Shown here: piece by piece, positions 33,124-46,400 of the stretch
Numbering within the stretch: the first letter of the stretch is position 1
Layout of the letters: each line of letters opens with the position of its first letter
Source: Gymnopus androsaceus JB14
Taxonomy: Eukaryota > Basidiomycota > Agaricomycetes > Agaricales > Omphalotaceae
Direction of reading: 5' to 3'
Assembly: GCA_009733575.1 (NCBI GenBank)
Contig: ML769405.1
Span: forward strand, 341,383 to 405,382
DNA: 64,000 bases
The notes under the pieces: generated by a model
What the model saw: the letters and a program-made list of their open reading frames with translations, nothing else
Database searches by the model: none
Told to the model about the DNA's origin: nothing
Position numbers and translations under genes: made by a program

Positions 33124-34946
33124 TCACGCATGGTCATCGAATTCCTCCTCCGTAAAGCTCTCAGCCGTCCTTATTGGCTGCAACACATCTTCCAAATTGA
33201 CCACCTCCGTAGCCACCGTAGCACTGCTGGTGGTCGTGGTAAAAGTCGCAGACGCTGTAGGAACTTCCGACGCCGCCGCAGACGCAGTCGAACGCAAACC
33301 TTGTTCGCCAGTATTCCCAGGCTGACCATTCGCTTCGTTACTCTTGGGACCACGATCACTGAGAAACCCCAAGCATCCCCTCTCGCAACCCCTCCATCTC
33401 ACCGGAACCTCCCCTAGATTCTCTACACCCGCAATGACACTCTCCCAGGTGAACCGTTCTTCGACGTGCTGGAAGAACAGGCCAGAACCACAAGGCAACG
33501 CTGATCCTGTGCTCAACTGGGTCTGGGTATGGCGAGGAGAACGACAGACGCCAACACCAGTAATTTCACCCTGTTTATGACGATAAAGGGAGTCGGTGGG
33601 GTACCCTTTTACCTTCCCAGGTATGGAATACTGCAGACGGTGCATAATCGTTGGCGGTAGCTGTTCTGTCATGAAAGCGGGAATCTCGTCATAGTATGAG
33701 AGAACGACATTTTCAACGCGAGCTGAAGTGGTTGGTGAAGAGGTTTCTGAAGAGGAAAAGGAAAATAGGCTCCGCAAGCACATTTCGAATAACGAAGGAA
33801 TGCCATCCTCGTCAATGCACTTTATCGGGGACACAATTTTTGGTCGCTCGGCCTGGAATAAACGGGTCTTACTCGTGGTAGACCTAGAAAACGTTCGAGT
33901 TGAATTCGTACGTGGCGGTGGTGGCAAGAACGGATTTGGATGGAGGCCCAGCGTTGTCAGCTTCATGTCTAGCATTTCTGCCGGAAGGTAGGTCAACTGG
34001 TTTCCAGCAATGTTGAGCTCGTTTAAAGAGCTGAGGAAACGAATTTCAGGAGGAACGAAAGTGAGATTGTTTGCCCCTACATTTCAGAGAAGATCGTTAG
34101 TAAATAAGCAAACGTAGAATAAGATAATCACGCACGAAGGGACAGAACAGTCAAGCGAGTCAGATGGAAAAGTTGGGGCGGCAGACTGCGGAGATAATTG
34201 TCCGCGAGGACCAGGCTCATTTGCTCCCTAGGTACACCTGAAAGTGTAAGCGCACTTGACGCCCGAACGAAGTTCAGGCTCCTCCTCCGGGCATGAGAAG
34301 GAGGAGCATGAGGATTCTGCGCATTTGACGCGGTGTGTAGAGCCTTGAAGTCCGACGTGACATATTTAAGCTCAGAGGGTGTAGGTAGGATGACGATCTT
34401 CTGAAGGTCCTCGATAGCCCTCTCTGGGATATATGAAAGACCTTGGCTCCTGAAAGTAAAGAAAAAACGCGTCTTAGTTTCGAAAATTCGAAACATAAAC
34501 GTATGTACTCACTCAAAAGTAATATGTAAGCTTGTATCAATACAAGCGCGGTCAACGAGTTCCTGGAATCGTTCTTCAGGAGACCGTGTACGGGCAGTGA
34601 ACAAGTCGCCTTCGGGTCGTCTTCCTACATTCAATTCGTCCATTCTGAAGTCGCTTGGACTAGGAGGTCGCTCCAAGCTGTAGCGAACCTTCTTTTTCGC
34701 GAGATCAGTAGACGGCACATATTCGCCTTCGGATTCATAAGATATGGAGCGCTTTTGTTGCCTTTTCTCGTAGATCCGAGGTTTTTTGACCTGTTTGGTA
34801 GAGCCAGAGAATGGATGCACTAGAGATGGCGAGTTCGAGAGGTCGAAGTCGATGTCTACACTGGATCCAGGCGAGGATGGAGGTGAAGAGTCCGGGAATG
34901 CACAAGGCGATGAGGGTGGAGAGTATGATGCAGACGAGTTAAACAT
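33124..34946 (-). CDS. Leucine-rich-repeat protein
   Basis: Three exons, 34946-34513, 34449-34136 and 34076-33124, add up to 1701 nt (566 residues), an exact multiple of three. The N-terminal 150 residues are Ser/Pro-rich and disordered with a basic patch. Residues around 220-310 form LRR units (LVLADNYLRSLPPQLFHLTR, LRANNLTFVPPEIRFLSSLNELNIAGNQLTYLPAEML). A downstream segment with several Cys (VCRSPRH, LPCGSGLFF, VRWRGCERGCLGFL) could bind metal or form a compact fold. The C-terminus is Ala/Ser/Thr-rich and then acidic. LRR proteins of this kind act as scaffolds; the partner is unknown. The frame is clean, unlike the two genes upstream. Confidence 0.85.
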
Positions 34947-35149
34947 TGGAATTTAGTTAGTAGTTGAAGCTGGAAGTAAACAGAGACGCGACTATCAGGC
35001 ACCGGCACATCTTTAAATATTTAGCGCCCATTCAACACGCTCACACGACCTGACCACCATCATGATTACTCACTTAAACTTTCAGACTTTTCAAGCTTCA
35101 GAATTTCCCAAACTCGAATCGAAGAGCCGATGTGGTTGAGCAAAGCGGC

Positions 35150-36340
35150 TTATCTTTCCTTCGTCACAAAATAACGGAGACTCAGCTCGAAATCAACTGA
35201 ATGAGCTCAAGTGCCAAACAGACGATATCCTCCTTGAAATCCACTCGCGTCGAAACGTCTTCGCCCTCATTCGCCTAGCTCCACAAGGAATTCTCTGCGA
35301 AATCCTTACGCCTGATCTTAACATTGCTCGCCTCATATTTGCTCTGGATGGCGTATGCATCGCTTGTAGAAAGATTGCCCATTCTACCCCTCAGATGTGC
35401 TCGAAAATATGTTTTTCCACGCTCAAGAAGTGCATCGAGTTATCATAAGGACTAGCTTCCATCGTGGCGGGAGCCTTCCCTTGAAGCCATATCTGCACTT
35501 TCACGGCACACCGAAAAAAACTCGAATTCGAGCCCTTCATATCTCAGGCAATCCCGGTTTAGATCTACCTTTGAAGCCATTGGAGCAGTTACCTTTTTCG
35601 TTTCGTTCTTTTCTTTTCTCTCGTTCGACAGCTTCACTTCAAAGACATTCAAACCACTATCAGTCGAACAACTAACCTCGTCCGAGATCACTGTAGACAG
35701 GGACCCATCCTTGTATGCTGACCCCAGTGTCATCAAGCTCCGCGTCCGCTATGTGAATGCCTTATATCGATGCGGAGATCTAGTTCGCCTCAAAATTCAG
35801 TTGGATGGTATTCAACTTGCGTTTAGCACATCCCAGTCTCTGCATCTACAGATGTTGAAAGTTCTTGATATCTAGCTCCCCAAAGGCGACTTGAACCTCT
35901 TACATGTTGCTACTTACCTGACTTCAATGGCAACGTCAAAATATAAATGACCTTTTCAACAATGTGGTTGCGTTTCAGCAGCCTGTCAAAAACTGCGTTG
36001 TCCTCCGTGTTGACAATAATGATAAAGTTACGCCGTCGCCTGTCGCAATTCTCATGCCGTTCCTGCGCCCACAAATTTCTGAATCCCCGACGATATGCAT
36101 TTGCTGCATATCTCAATCATCCATGTTCGACTTGAAGTGGTATACGACATTCACTGTCCTCTTAACTCCATGACGACAATGAAGGCCTTCTCCCAAAGTT
36201 CACGCATTCCGAATTGGCAGCTAGATCCTACCGTCTTCAACTTGAACCATGTCCATGTCCTGGCATCAAAACCCACGCCGGTGGAAAAATCGGGGACAGA
36301 AGTTGGAAACGTGAGCGTGCAGGGGCTTCAACGATGAATT
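35150..36340 (+). pseudogene. F-box-like gene remnant
   Basis: From about 35150 a frame reads a coiled start (RNQLNELKCQTDDILLEI), then RLAPQGILCEIL, and further on CRKIAHSTPQMCSKI. This is the agaric F-box pattern in which the motif is usually (L)PPEIL.EI followed by a Trp/Ser-rich stretch and PQLW. Leucine-rich scraps (ALHISGNPGLDLPLKPLEQLP near 35540, and others up to 36340) follow in several frames. There is no clean start or continuous reading, so it is probably a dead member of this very large family. F-box proteins recruit substrates to SCF ubiquitin ligases. Confidence 0.45.
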
Positions 36341-36612
36341 ACTCCCACTAAAGCAGGTATCCTTATCTGGGCTCTACATTACTTTCGACACTTACCTGGC
36401 TTGGCGAGGCTTCAAGCTTAAGACCGATCAAAGCTGCCTTGTCAGGTTTCTCTATCCTCAGGGTTAACTCTCCGGATTCGCATTTGTACTATTTTGTGTG
36501 TGTACCACTGCTATGGCAGCAATCTTTACCTGTTCTGGAACATGCAGATTATATACAAGTTCGGCGGATGGTGGCGATATTTCAAAGTAAACATGGCGCA
36601 TATATACATGAG

Positions 36613-36740
36613 ACGAAATGATTCTTCCCGCTCTTTCTTTCGACAAATTGGCATGCTCGTCGATTCTATCGAAATGGTTTCTCTAAACTCAGATCCGAAG
36701 TTCCTTCAAACATGATGAAAAAGAAGCTCATCAGGCCATC
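36613..36740 (+). pseudogene. 5' scrap of the GAR-domain gene, copy A
   Basis: Similar to 39990-40135 and, more distantly, to the first exon region of the GAR gene (43428-43590). Shared phrases include GATTCTTC.C, TTCGAC.AAT, CTCGTCGATTCT and ATCGAG. It is truncated after about 130 bp and not expressible as a protein. Confidence 0.6.
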
Positions 36741-37099
36741 GAGCTACAGCATACCAGCGTGCTACTACTCACTATATGCCCTTTGGATTATCATCATGTA
36801 TGAAAAATCCTCTTTTTGACTTGCTTTGTCCCTCCAAAGGCGATTACGTTCATGGTGCTCTCTCCTCAGGGGTATCTTAAGTCACTCTACCGCCAGACTG
36901 ACAACGGTTCCATCAAATAGATGGATGGATGGATTGGACACTTCAACTCGATTGAAAGGTGAATAGATAAACAATGCACCACTTATAAAGGCAACAATGC
37001 TAGTACTACTTATTAGTACAGGTTTTCGAGCATATCATATTCTGATTCTCCCCCTCTTCCCCATTCCCAACCCAAGGAAAATCAACGAGTCGGGCTATT

Positions 37100-38215
37100 A
37101 TGAGTGCCAGTTGTTTCGGCATCGCCAAGTCTAACTATGGATGGGTGAGTGAAACAATAATACGCCTTCCGTGTCAGGACCGTTGATTCGAAATGAATAC
37201 AGGCCTACAACTCCCTTGACCAGGACCCTTGTGCTGTAGCAACTTACCTGGGTCAGGCTTGCAATGCTAGTGAGGAGACTATTGTATTCGAAGTCCTTTT
37301 ATTAACTTTTATCTGACATCAAGCGTACACGATCGAGTCCCTTATGCCCGGCCAGTTTTACGAAGGACCTGATTCCGAAGCTACTCCCTGCGTTTGCAGC
37401 TCTGTGTTTTATATGATGTTCAGCGCGTGTGGGGGGTGTCAGGGTAGTACCTTGTTTGGATCGTAAGTGTTGACTCCGAGTCGTCAGATATGTTCGTTTT
37501 CTTTCTTTCTTTCTTTCTTTCTTTCGAGCACCAACTCACCTACATATTTCACATATTTCGCTGAACAGCTAGAAGCTTGAGCCCAGTCATGTTAATCTTC
37601 TTCCTTGCCAGATGGTCTGAATACGCCCTAACTGTAAATTGCGAGACGGTCTATCCCATGGTGTGAGTGTCGATCTTTTCCAACTACTCAGTATCAACTA
37701 CTCAAAATGACTGTAAATCCTCAATCCTCTTCCGTCAGATTTCCCAAACCCATTCCGAATGAAACTAGCATCCCCCATTGGGCGTATGCGGACATTTCAG
37801 TGCGTAGTATCTTCCAGTACTCACCGGATTATTATGTTGATGACTGGAAATATCACTAGGATCTAGGAGGAGGTTTTTTTGCATCGAGTGTGGAGGCGTT
37901 AGGAGGTGCGTATACCGCTCACTCTGACCTGCTAGGATTTAACCTACATACTTAGATGCACCTGAAACAACGGGAGGCTCTTTGCCAGCCCTCAGTACCT
38001 CCTCCTTGACTTCCACCCAACCAACCTCAGGCCCCAGTGCCAGTGGTACAACAAATTCGTCAAAACCCAAGCTTACCTTGCCTCTGAGCATCTCGATACC
38101 AATTTTTCTTCTTGTAGTGATCTCTATCAGCGTTGTGTTTAATAAGAAGCAAAGGCCAGCTCCGATGGTATATAGGCACACTTCGCATACAGAGACCACT
38201 GATATAGTCTACTAG
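37100..38215 (+). CDS. Cys-rich one-pass membrane protein, copy A
   Basis: Seven exons: 37100-37144, 37203-37269, 37324-37462, 37612-37662, 37739-37799, 37860-37905, 37956-38215. The sum is 669 nt, 222 residues. The N-terminal 120 residues carry paired cysteines (DPCAVATYLGQACNA, CVCSSVFYMMFSACGGCQGS, WSEY...NCETVYP) and an IPHWAY motif. A Ser/Thr/Pro linker, one membrane helix (LPLSISIPIFLLVVISISVVF) and a short basic tail follow. This ectodomain pattern is widespread in agaric genomes, usually as an extracellular domain. Function unknown; a surface receptor or sensor is a guess. No signal peptide is visible in this model, so either an upstream exon is missed or the helix alone directs insertion. 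The stop truncates the cytoplasmic tail relative to copy B; remnants of the lost tail follow up to 38725. An intron contains a (TTTC)n run at 37497-37525. Confidence 0.82.
37497..37525 (+). repeat. Microsatellite (TTTC)n in an intron
   Basis: About seven TTTC units in the third intron of membrane-protein copy A. They are not present in copy B. Confidence 0.9.
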
Positions 38216-39989
38216 GGTGACTCACTCGCAGCAGATTCTCACTGTCAATTTATTTATTCTCTTAAGTTTATACAGTCATGTTCCAGGCTCGTTTGGCCGC
38301 CTCTTTCTCTCCGCCGTGTCTGGTCTAACACGCCTGTTTGGACGACAACATGCCTCGATGCTACCTTCATCATCTACTGGATGCCAGGACAAGTATCTTG
38401 GGTGGATCTCATGGATTAGTTTTCCACATCATATCCAAGTGGTTGAAACCATCGGGCTAATACTATTGAATCCTGTGAATAATGACAGTGGTGGCTACGA
38501 GTCAAATCTGAATAAGGTCCCAACCATGAACTTCAGCAGCAACCAGTGGTCATGTTCAGCAAAGTGGGGAGCAATTAAACCAACAGCGTCAGCAATTAGC
38601 TGAAAAAAGTCAAACACAATAGTCAGTCCAAGGTAGCCACAAGGCTGTTCATACAGACAATGGCTTTAGACCAGTGAAGACACACTGGAACAATGCGGAG
38701 GAGGTGGCACGGGGATACACAGAACTTAAAACTCGAGAGCTCTTTGAACTTCCCCCCCCCCCCCTATATACTTTAGGGAAAAAAGATAATTATTCTTGCC
38801 ACTCAAGGCAGTTAGCTAGAAAAATCTACAACGAATGAATAGCGAGGCTTGATGACAGAGCCATCTCACGACTTTCAAACAACAACTAGACTTGATTCCA
38901 CCTGTCTGTCGCTCGACAGGTGGATAGGCAGACAAGTCCCATCATGCACCTCAGCCTGAGACAGAACCTAAACAACAACTTTTCCATGCCTTCCCGTTCA
39001 AGAAGCTGTTAAATCAGCATTGAACCCTCTCCCAACAATGTATATGTCAATGTAAGATATATGCTACCGCTATAGAACTTTTTCTTTATTACAAGAAAAT
39101 TGGACTACCTACAGTATGTCTTATAACTAAGGGGTCTTAAGCGCACAATTTTATCAGAGGCTGCCGAAACCAGATATTCTCTGGTCCAGCCCTAGTCTCG
39201 GGAATCCAGATTGCAGATACATGTTCCATATACAGTGTATGGACATCCCAGGATATCCCCCTCATACGCAGCTGTACGGGTAGATTTCGGATCGAACATT
39301 CAATAAGAAGACAAGTTATGAATAGAAGAACAAACATTTCCGGACGTCTCCAGACTCCTGGGCTCTCCCAGGGGCGCATACATTATTTAAGTGGCCGTTC
39401 GCGAGGTCAGCATATTGAAGGAACTGAAAAGCTCGAACCTTCTCCCAATGATACCGCTATAGAGTTTGTTCGAATTTATTCGACTAAGAGAATTGCACTA
39501 CCTATGTCTTATAACTAAGGGGTCTTAAGCCTGCCTGGTCAGCGATTTACGAAATGAATACCGAGTTTTCCTCATCAGGATTTCGTAGACCAGCCTACTT
39601 TCATTAAACGCTAACGTGTCAAATGAATATTATTGCCTGTTGCACATTGTTCTGTGGGCACTTGTTCTGTTTCGAAGTTTTGAGCTTGTTTATTTGGGCC
39701 GATAAATGAATGGGAAACTATGGAAACACAGGGCCTAGGCTGAAATGAATGCAGTTACGCATAGCCCAAGTTTGAAAATCTTTGGACCCCCAGAACAATA
39801 GCCTGGCAATACTGCGTCGCGAAATAAGTAACCCGGAACCGGCATTTCTATATAGGGAAGTCACTTCCTTCCTTCCCGATTCTTCAAACGATGCTGAAGC
39901 AAGTATTCTATATTACTTTGGACACATAAAGCCGACAAAGCTTAAACGATGATTATTTGGAATGCAAGCCGCAATGCTATACTATATAG
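38216..39989. other. 3' part of unit A, no intact gene
   Basis: Contains the degenerate cytoplasmic-tail remnant of copy A (38330-38725), a run of 13 C at 38752-38764, and non-coding sequence shared with unit B. 39520-39990 is unique and shows no gene. Confidence 0.55.
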
Positions 39990-42870
39990 AAGAAATGATT
40001 CTTCCCTGCTCTCACTTTCGATAAATAGGCATGCTGGTCGATTTTGTCCAAATCGTTTCTCTAAGCTCAGATTCGAAGCTCTTATGGCACCAAACATGAT
40101 GAAAAAGAAATTCATTGGGCCATCGAGCTGAAGACATGCCAAGAGATGCCAAGTTCCTATTTGGTATCTACTGGATTAGCATTGTGTACGAAAAGGCCTC
40201 TTTTTGTCTTCCTTTCTCCCTTCAACATCCAATTTCCCAGGTGATTCACGATGCTCTCCTCCTCAGGGTACGTTTAAAGTAACTCCATTCGCCAGCTGAC
40301 TTACAGCGATTTTATCAAGAAGATGGATCGATGGATTCGATGCTTGATTGAAAGGTGAACTTTAGATAGATAAATACAGCATTCCCAGCATACTAATAAG
40401 GCGAAGGAGTACTTATTGGTACAAGTTATCGAGCACATCATGTTCTGATTTTTCCTCCCTCCCCATCCCCACCCAAGGAAAATAAACGAGTCGGGTTATT
40501 ATGAGTGCCAGTTGCTACGGCGTAGCCGCATCTGACTATGCATGGGTGAGTGAAATATTATCGCTATCACTTGAGCCTTGGTCATGACCGTTGATTCCAG
40601 GCCTACAACTCTCTCAGCCAGGACCCTTGTCTCGTAGCGACCTCCCTAGGCGAGGCTTGTAATGCTGGTGAGGAGTCTATTGAGCTTGAGATCCCCTCTT
40701 ATTGACTTGTATCTGACATCAAGCGTACACGATCGGGACCATTGGGCCCGGCCTATCTTACATAGGACCTGAATCATCCGTCGGAGCTACTGCCTGCGTT
40801 TGCAGCTCTGTGCTTTATATGATGTTGAGCGCGTGTGGAGGGTGTCAGGGTAGTACTGTGTTTACATTGTAAGTTGATTTCTCCTTGCTATCCTTGTCAA
40901 TGCTGTTTTTTTCTTCCTTTCCTCTGAGGATCGACTCGGATGCTTTACTTATTTCGCTGGACAATATCATGCTAATCTTTTTCCTTGCAAGATGGTCTGA
41001 ATACAACCTAAATTGCGAGACGATCTATCCCATGGTGTGAGTGTATGAGCCAAGTACTTGAAACAACTTTAAATCCACAATCCTCTTCCAACAGATTCCC
41101 CGAACCCATACCGATTGAAATTCGCGTCCCTCATTGGGCATATGCGAATGTTTCGGTGTGTAGTAGTTTCCAATACTCACCGGATTAGTATTCTGACGAC
41201 TAAAAATCACTAGGGTCCACTAGGAGGCTTCAATCCTGTGGATGCAGAGGAGATAGGGGGTGCGTATATGTATCGCCGTTCACTCTGGCCTGCTAGGATT
41301 TAACCTACGTATTTAGACGCACCTGAAACAACGGGAGTCACATTGCCAGGTGGGGGTCAACCAACCTCAGACCCCATTACCTCCTCACCTTTCATCCTAC
41401 CAACATCAGGCCCCATTGTCAGTGGTAAGGCGAAGTCAAAGTCAAAGTCCCATCTTATCTTGCCTTTGAGCATCGCGATACCCATTTTTGTCCTACTATG
41501 TTTGGTGAGGGTCTTTATTGTGTGGAATAGAAGAAGAGCCAGATCCAAGCGAACGAATGAAATCAAACATCCTCCAACAACTCAAGCTGATTGCTACAGT
41601 TTTACTCCTGCCGTGTCGGGTCCGACCTACCCCTCGATCTTACCCTCAACATCTACTGGGTCGGTCCCGGCCCACCCATCTGTACATGGATATGTACACC
41701 GACATGACTCGATGCTATCCTCATCATCTACTGAACGCAAGGATATCTAGGTTAGTTTTCCACATCATATTCAGTTCGTTGATTTATTAACCACTGTCCG
41801 GCTGAACAATTAATAGATCCTGCGGATATTACTCTACCACCAGAGAATTACGATAACAGTGGGTACGGGCAAGATCCGAATAATGCCCTTACCATGAAAC
41901 TTCAGCAGCGTCTAGTCGTGATGCAGGAGCAAGTTCAGCAAAGCCAACAATTAGCTGAACAGAGTCAAATGCAGCAGTCAGTCCAGAGGAGTAGCCAACT
42001 TGTTCATACAGACAGCGGCCTAAGACTGACCGAAGAGACTAAACACGGCGTGGAGGAAGTACCACCGGGATACACAGAAGCTTGACCGAGCCAGAGTCCT
42101 TTGAATTTTTTCTGATATGACTTTTTCCTGATGTAACATGTTGCTCTGGGTCGATTACTTGACAAGAAAGATTATTATTGGTGCTACTCAAGACAGTTAA
42201 CTAAAAAGAAAATCTTCAACGCTCCTCGGAAAAATCAATAAGGCTTGATGGTAGAGGTTTATATGCTCGCTTATGCTCGTGACTTTCAAACATAGGCTTC
42301 ATTCCACCTATCTGTCTATTCGACAGATAGGTCACACCATACACCTTAGACAGGGGTGGAATCGAACCTAAACAACAACCTTTCCATGCCTTCCCGTTCG
42401 AGACTCGGAAGTGATTAAATTAGCATTGAACCCTCTCCCGAGTCCCAGCAGTGTAATATAGACAGTCGGTCAGGACCACGCTGTGTATCTGTCTATGCTA
42501 CTGCTACAGAGCTTGCTAGACTTTATTTAGAAGAAAATTGCACTACCTATGTCTTACAACTAAGTGTTTTAAGCGTATCATCGCACAATTTTATCGGAGG
42601 CTGTCGAAACCAGATATTCTCTGGTCCAGCCCTAGTCTCGAGAATCGAGATTGAAGATACATGGTCCACGTATGTATGGACATTCCAGATACCACACGCA
42701 GCTGATCGTGGTAGATTTCGAATCGAACATGCAACAAGAAGTTAGCTTATGAATAGAAGAACAAACATTTCCGGACGTCTCCAGACTCCTGGGATCACCT
42801 GGGGGCATCGGAGCGAGCGTACAAGTCTCGAGGTTCACAGATTCGGCCGTTCGCGAGGTCAGCGTATTGA
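39990..42870 (+). repeat. Tandem unit B
   Basis: See unit A. It starts with the GAR-gene 5' scrap at 39990-40135 (about 145 bp with similarity to 43430-43590), followed by the membrane-protein gene (40501-41750) with its tail exon region, and ends in the shared non-coding part (42584-42870 matching 39148-39430). Confidence 0.85.
40501..42085 (+). CDS. Cys-rich one-pass membrane protein, copy B
   Basis: Seven exons: 40501-40545, 40601-40667, 40724-40868, 40992-41036, 41095-41155, 41214-41259, 41317-41750. The sum is 843 nt, 280 residues. Cysteine layout, splice sites and phases are the same as in copy A. The ectodomain is followed by a Ser/Pro linker, a membrane helix (LILPLSIAIPIFVLLCLVRVFIVW), a run of basic residues and a longer cytoplasmic part. 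The frame stops at 41748-41750. However, a Gln-rich tail (QQRLVVMQEQVQQSQQLAEQ) ending in EEVPPGYTEA remains open at 41819-42085 behind a good acceptor, and PPxY-like ends are usual in this family. The tail is probably part of the ancestral protein, now cut off by an in-frame TAG just before a GTTAGT donor. It is possibly the more complete of the two paralogues. Confidence 0.8.
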
Positions 42871-43421
42871 AGCAATATAAAAATCTTTTTGGACAAAGTT
42901 TAATGTTGAACGAGTCAAGGATTTGGAATGTTCAATCTTTGAATTGACGAATTATTACTTGGCGCCAAGTTCCAACAGAGTTTCTGTGTACCAGGCATTT
43001 GCCACGCGAAGTTTCACCACTATGGGTAGAAGAGAAAGCAGCGACGAAGAGCTCATTAATTGCTCATTAACATAGACGAACGAATCTGGTCAACAGGAAT
43101 ATAGTGGCACAGAAGAATAGTTTGGCATGTTCATCGATGAAAATTTTCTCCAGAACGAAGGCCTTCAAGTTGGATACTGCCAAGTCTGCCAATGCAAATG
43201 GTGGGATGCAGTTGTTTGGAAGCGCTCGAGCCCGGCGCCTAATAAACTGGCAACCACAATTTCCACTTCTCTTCCCAATTACGACATATTCAGCCGCCGC
43301 GTTTTTGGTGCGCATAGAGACCATCGCAAGGACGGAGCACGACTCTCTAATGTTTTCTTGATTTTCCTTACTCTCCATTCGTTTAATCAATCCACCGTCC
43401 TCCGCCTTCTTGCTTCCGGAT
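42086..43421. other. 3' part of unit B and promoter region of the GAR gene
   Basis: 42584-42870 repeats 39148-39430. From 42880 the sequence is unique and should include the GAR-gene promoter. No other gene is seen. Confidence 0.55.
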
Positions 43422-46400
43422 ATGCCTGAAGATTCTTCTCCTGCTCCCTCCTTCGACGAATCGTCTGGCACGTTCGTCGATTCTGTCCAAATCGTTCCTC
43501 CGAACTCAGCCAATGGCTCATCCGACGTTCCTCCCAGGAATAATGAAGAAGAAGCACTTGAATCCCATCAAGTTATCGAGTTACAGAGTTTTAGTGACAG
43601 GAAGGTCTGGATCGAGGAGAAAACCAAGGCAAGTATCAAATCTTCATGGTCCGCAGCTTTTTGAAATTTATTTATCTGCAGCTTCTTGAAAAAATGCCTC
43701 CAATCGAAGTCTTCGTCGGATTGGATGCCGTGCAGGCGTCTGCAGAGCATGTTCCGGGCCTACCTACACGTGCGGAGCTCAAGCAATGGCTTGCGGAACA
43801 CGATGCAGTTGAGAAAGAGACCGAAATTTTTGATACTGGAGAACTCAAGAAGCTGCGGAATTTCACGAGAGGTGCATCGCGTTTTTCACATCCTTCATTC
43901 TGACGTGCTCCCATACTCATCGTCACATTTTCAGCCGCCACGCAAAGAAATCTATCTCCTGAAGATACTGATTTGATTGAGCTGACGCTGACGACCATTT
44001 ATGCCCTCGACAAACTACTACATCTTCTACGAGACCGCTCAGAAACCCTAGATTTATTGGGAGTTCGACTCTCATGGGAGGAGCATCGCACGGCTAGCTG
44101 GGTAGGCCGTCGTCAAATCGTTGCAGATCTTCAGTCTTTCCTGGAGTCGCGCGCTCAATGGTCTGCCTCTGTGTACGACAACGCTCCCGAATCCGCGGCC
44201 GAAGGCCAACGGCGGGACTCTGTAGGCTCCTTAGCATCGGTTTCGTCAGTCGATACAATCAGTTCGCCCGGTTTCTCTCGGAGTACACGTTTCAAACTAG
44301 CTGAATTACTTTCTCGTGACGCCGCGTCGTTTTCCGCACGTGTATCATCCCTGCGCCACGGGAGTGTTGCTGCCTCCGGAAAGGTCCTTGACAAACTAAT
44401 TGACAACAGTCGAAAACCGGTTCCGGAGGTGCTGTTGGATGAACAAGACAAACTGGAAGAGAAATGTGTCAACGATATGGAAAATATAGGCAAGTTTGTT
44501 TTGAACGTCGTTATGCAATGGAGAAAGTATGTTGTTGCTTCTCTCTATACTTCTGGACTATATACTAACAAATAATCCCAGAGCTGATGAAATTTATGTC
44601 GAAACGATGAAGGATCACTTTGCTGCTCAGACCCTTGCAGAGGAGATTCAGAGTGCAATGTCGCAACATCCTACCGCTCGTCAAAGCTCTGCATTCATTA
44701 CTCGCTCGGACGCGTTATCAAGGAGACTGCAGCTTCGAGGGAATCCTGCTTCACCTACTAGCACCTTCCCTCGTCCTGTCCACGTCTTATTCCCTCAACA
44801 GTCTGATTTCAACGCGTCTTTGGTGAAAACCCTTTCATCCGAAATCCAAAGTACCAGCGAACTGACGCGGAGCGTGGAATCGCTTGCCAAAGAGTATCGA
44901 GCCTCTTATGATGCTGTTAACCGCGTAGAGACTCTAAACGAGGCAGTTACATCATTAACAGCAACTTTCACTTCCATAGTCGATCGACTGGAGAATGGAA
45001 TCTCCTCGAGCGAAGGAGACGGTACACCTCCTTCTCTAATGTCGAATGAATGTCTCGATCCCACTCGCCATTCCGTCTTTCTTGCTCTACTTCCCTCTCT
45101 TTTAGACGAGCTTGCGAAGGCAGATAAAACTGCCTCCGAGCTGGTTCGCCAAGTTCCCGCCGCACTCTTGCATTTGGATTTCCCTGGTGTAGATCAGGAA
45201 TTCAAATCCAATGCATCTGCGCAGCTTTTAGGCTTGACTAACCTTCGCCAGCGAGCCCAGCGGTTGAGCGATGACATGGTTGGCAGAATTGGGAGATTGC
45301 GAGAAGCGAGGAAAATCTGGGCTGCCATGGATGCGACGCTGAAGGAACTGGAAACAATTCGACGTGAAGCTGTTGACCAGATGGATGGCTGTCGATGGCG
45401 CCAGGACACAACTAGTATCAGCGGAGCTCCTCCTACTCCCGAAAGCCCTCCTCCTACTCCTCTTCCGCCTCATTCTCTCCAGCAGTATACAGACCTGGGA
45501 TCACAGCTAGGTCCGCTCCATGTTCGACTAGAGAAAGGAGTGGAAATTCCGCTAGCATCTCTCTCGTCTATGCTGGAAGCCCCCCTCAAAGAGCACCTAT
45601 CCCAGAGCGCCCAGAACCTAAAGTCACATTTTGCTCGCGTGAGGCGAATGATAGATTTGCTTCAATCACTACACAAGCAGACTGTAGTAATGGGCGGCAT
45701 TTGTGACGAGTTCAATGCTCTACAACTCAACCTTGACGATATCATGATCCGCTATGAATCCAGAATTGAAAATATACTTAACGACATACCTGCAGAAGAT
45801 GGAGTTGTGGACACGGACGAATCCATGCGCAACGATTATGATTCAGCTCGCTCGAAAGCCATGTCGTTTATAAACGGCTTGTCTCAGCGGGTGCCGCTTG
45901 TGGCCTCGTCCTCGCGGAATCCTTTTGTCAAACGCTCTTTCTCTTCTCTCGACCTCATATCGACGACATCCAACTCTGACCTTCCCATCGAGCTTCCCTT
46001 TGACCCTCATTCCGTCGACGAATCCGTCCGAGCAGACTGCAATTCCTATGCTATGAGAATCAGTGGTCAGGTCCGTAATCTAGAACAGAAACTGGACAAT
46101 TACCACCTGTCCCAGATCGCTAAGGAATTGGACATCTCTCTTTCCGCCGTACTGAACGACATGGAACAGGCTGTCCAACAGAATTCTTCCCTCAAAGATT
46201 CTTTCAACAATATCATGCGTGGATCAGACATATCCGAGCCTTTAGCCCGCTTGGTGGTTGATATCGCAGAATCGTCTTCTACACATCGAACGAGGATCAA
46301 TCGTTCATTGTCCATAGTTCACGAAATACAACACCGCCTTGAAGCCGCTCCTGGCGCCCGTAATAGTAATATGCATGATAGGGTGCTTCTGTCCCGAACG

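Larger units (their letters stand above)
36600..39520 (+). repeat. Tandem unit A (membrane-protein gene plus GAR-gene 5' scrap)
   Basis: Unit A matches unit B (39990-42870) in order and orientation. It has a GAR-gene 5' fragment (36613-36740), the membrane-protein gene (37100-38215), a C-terminal remnant (38330-38725), and a shared non-coding 3' part (about 38850-39520). The offset between units is about 3.38 kb. The intact GAR gene starts another 3.43 kb downstream of the fragment in unit B. Confidence 0.85.
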
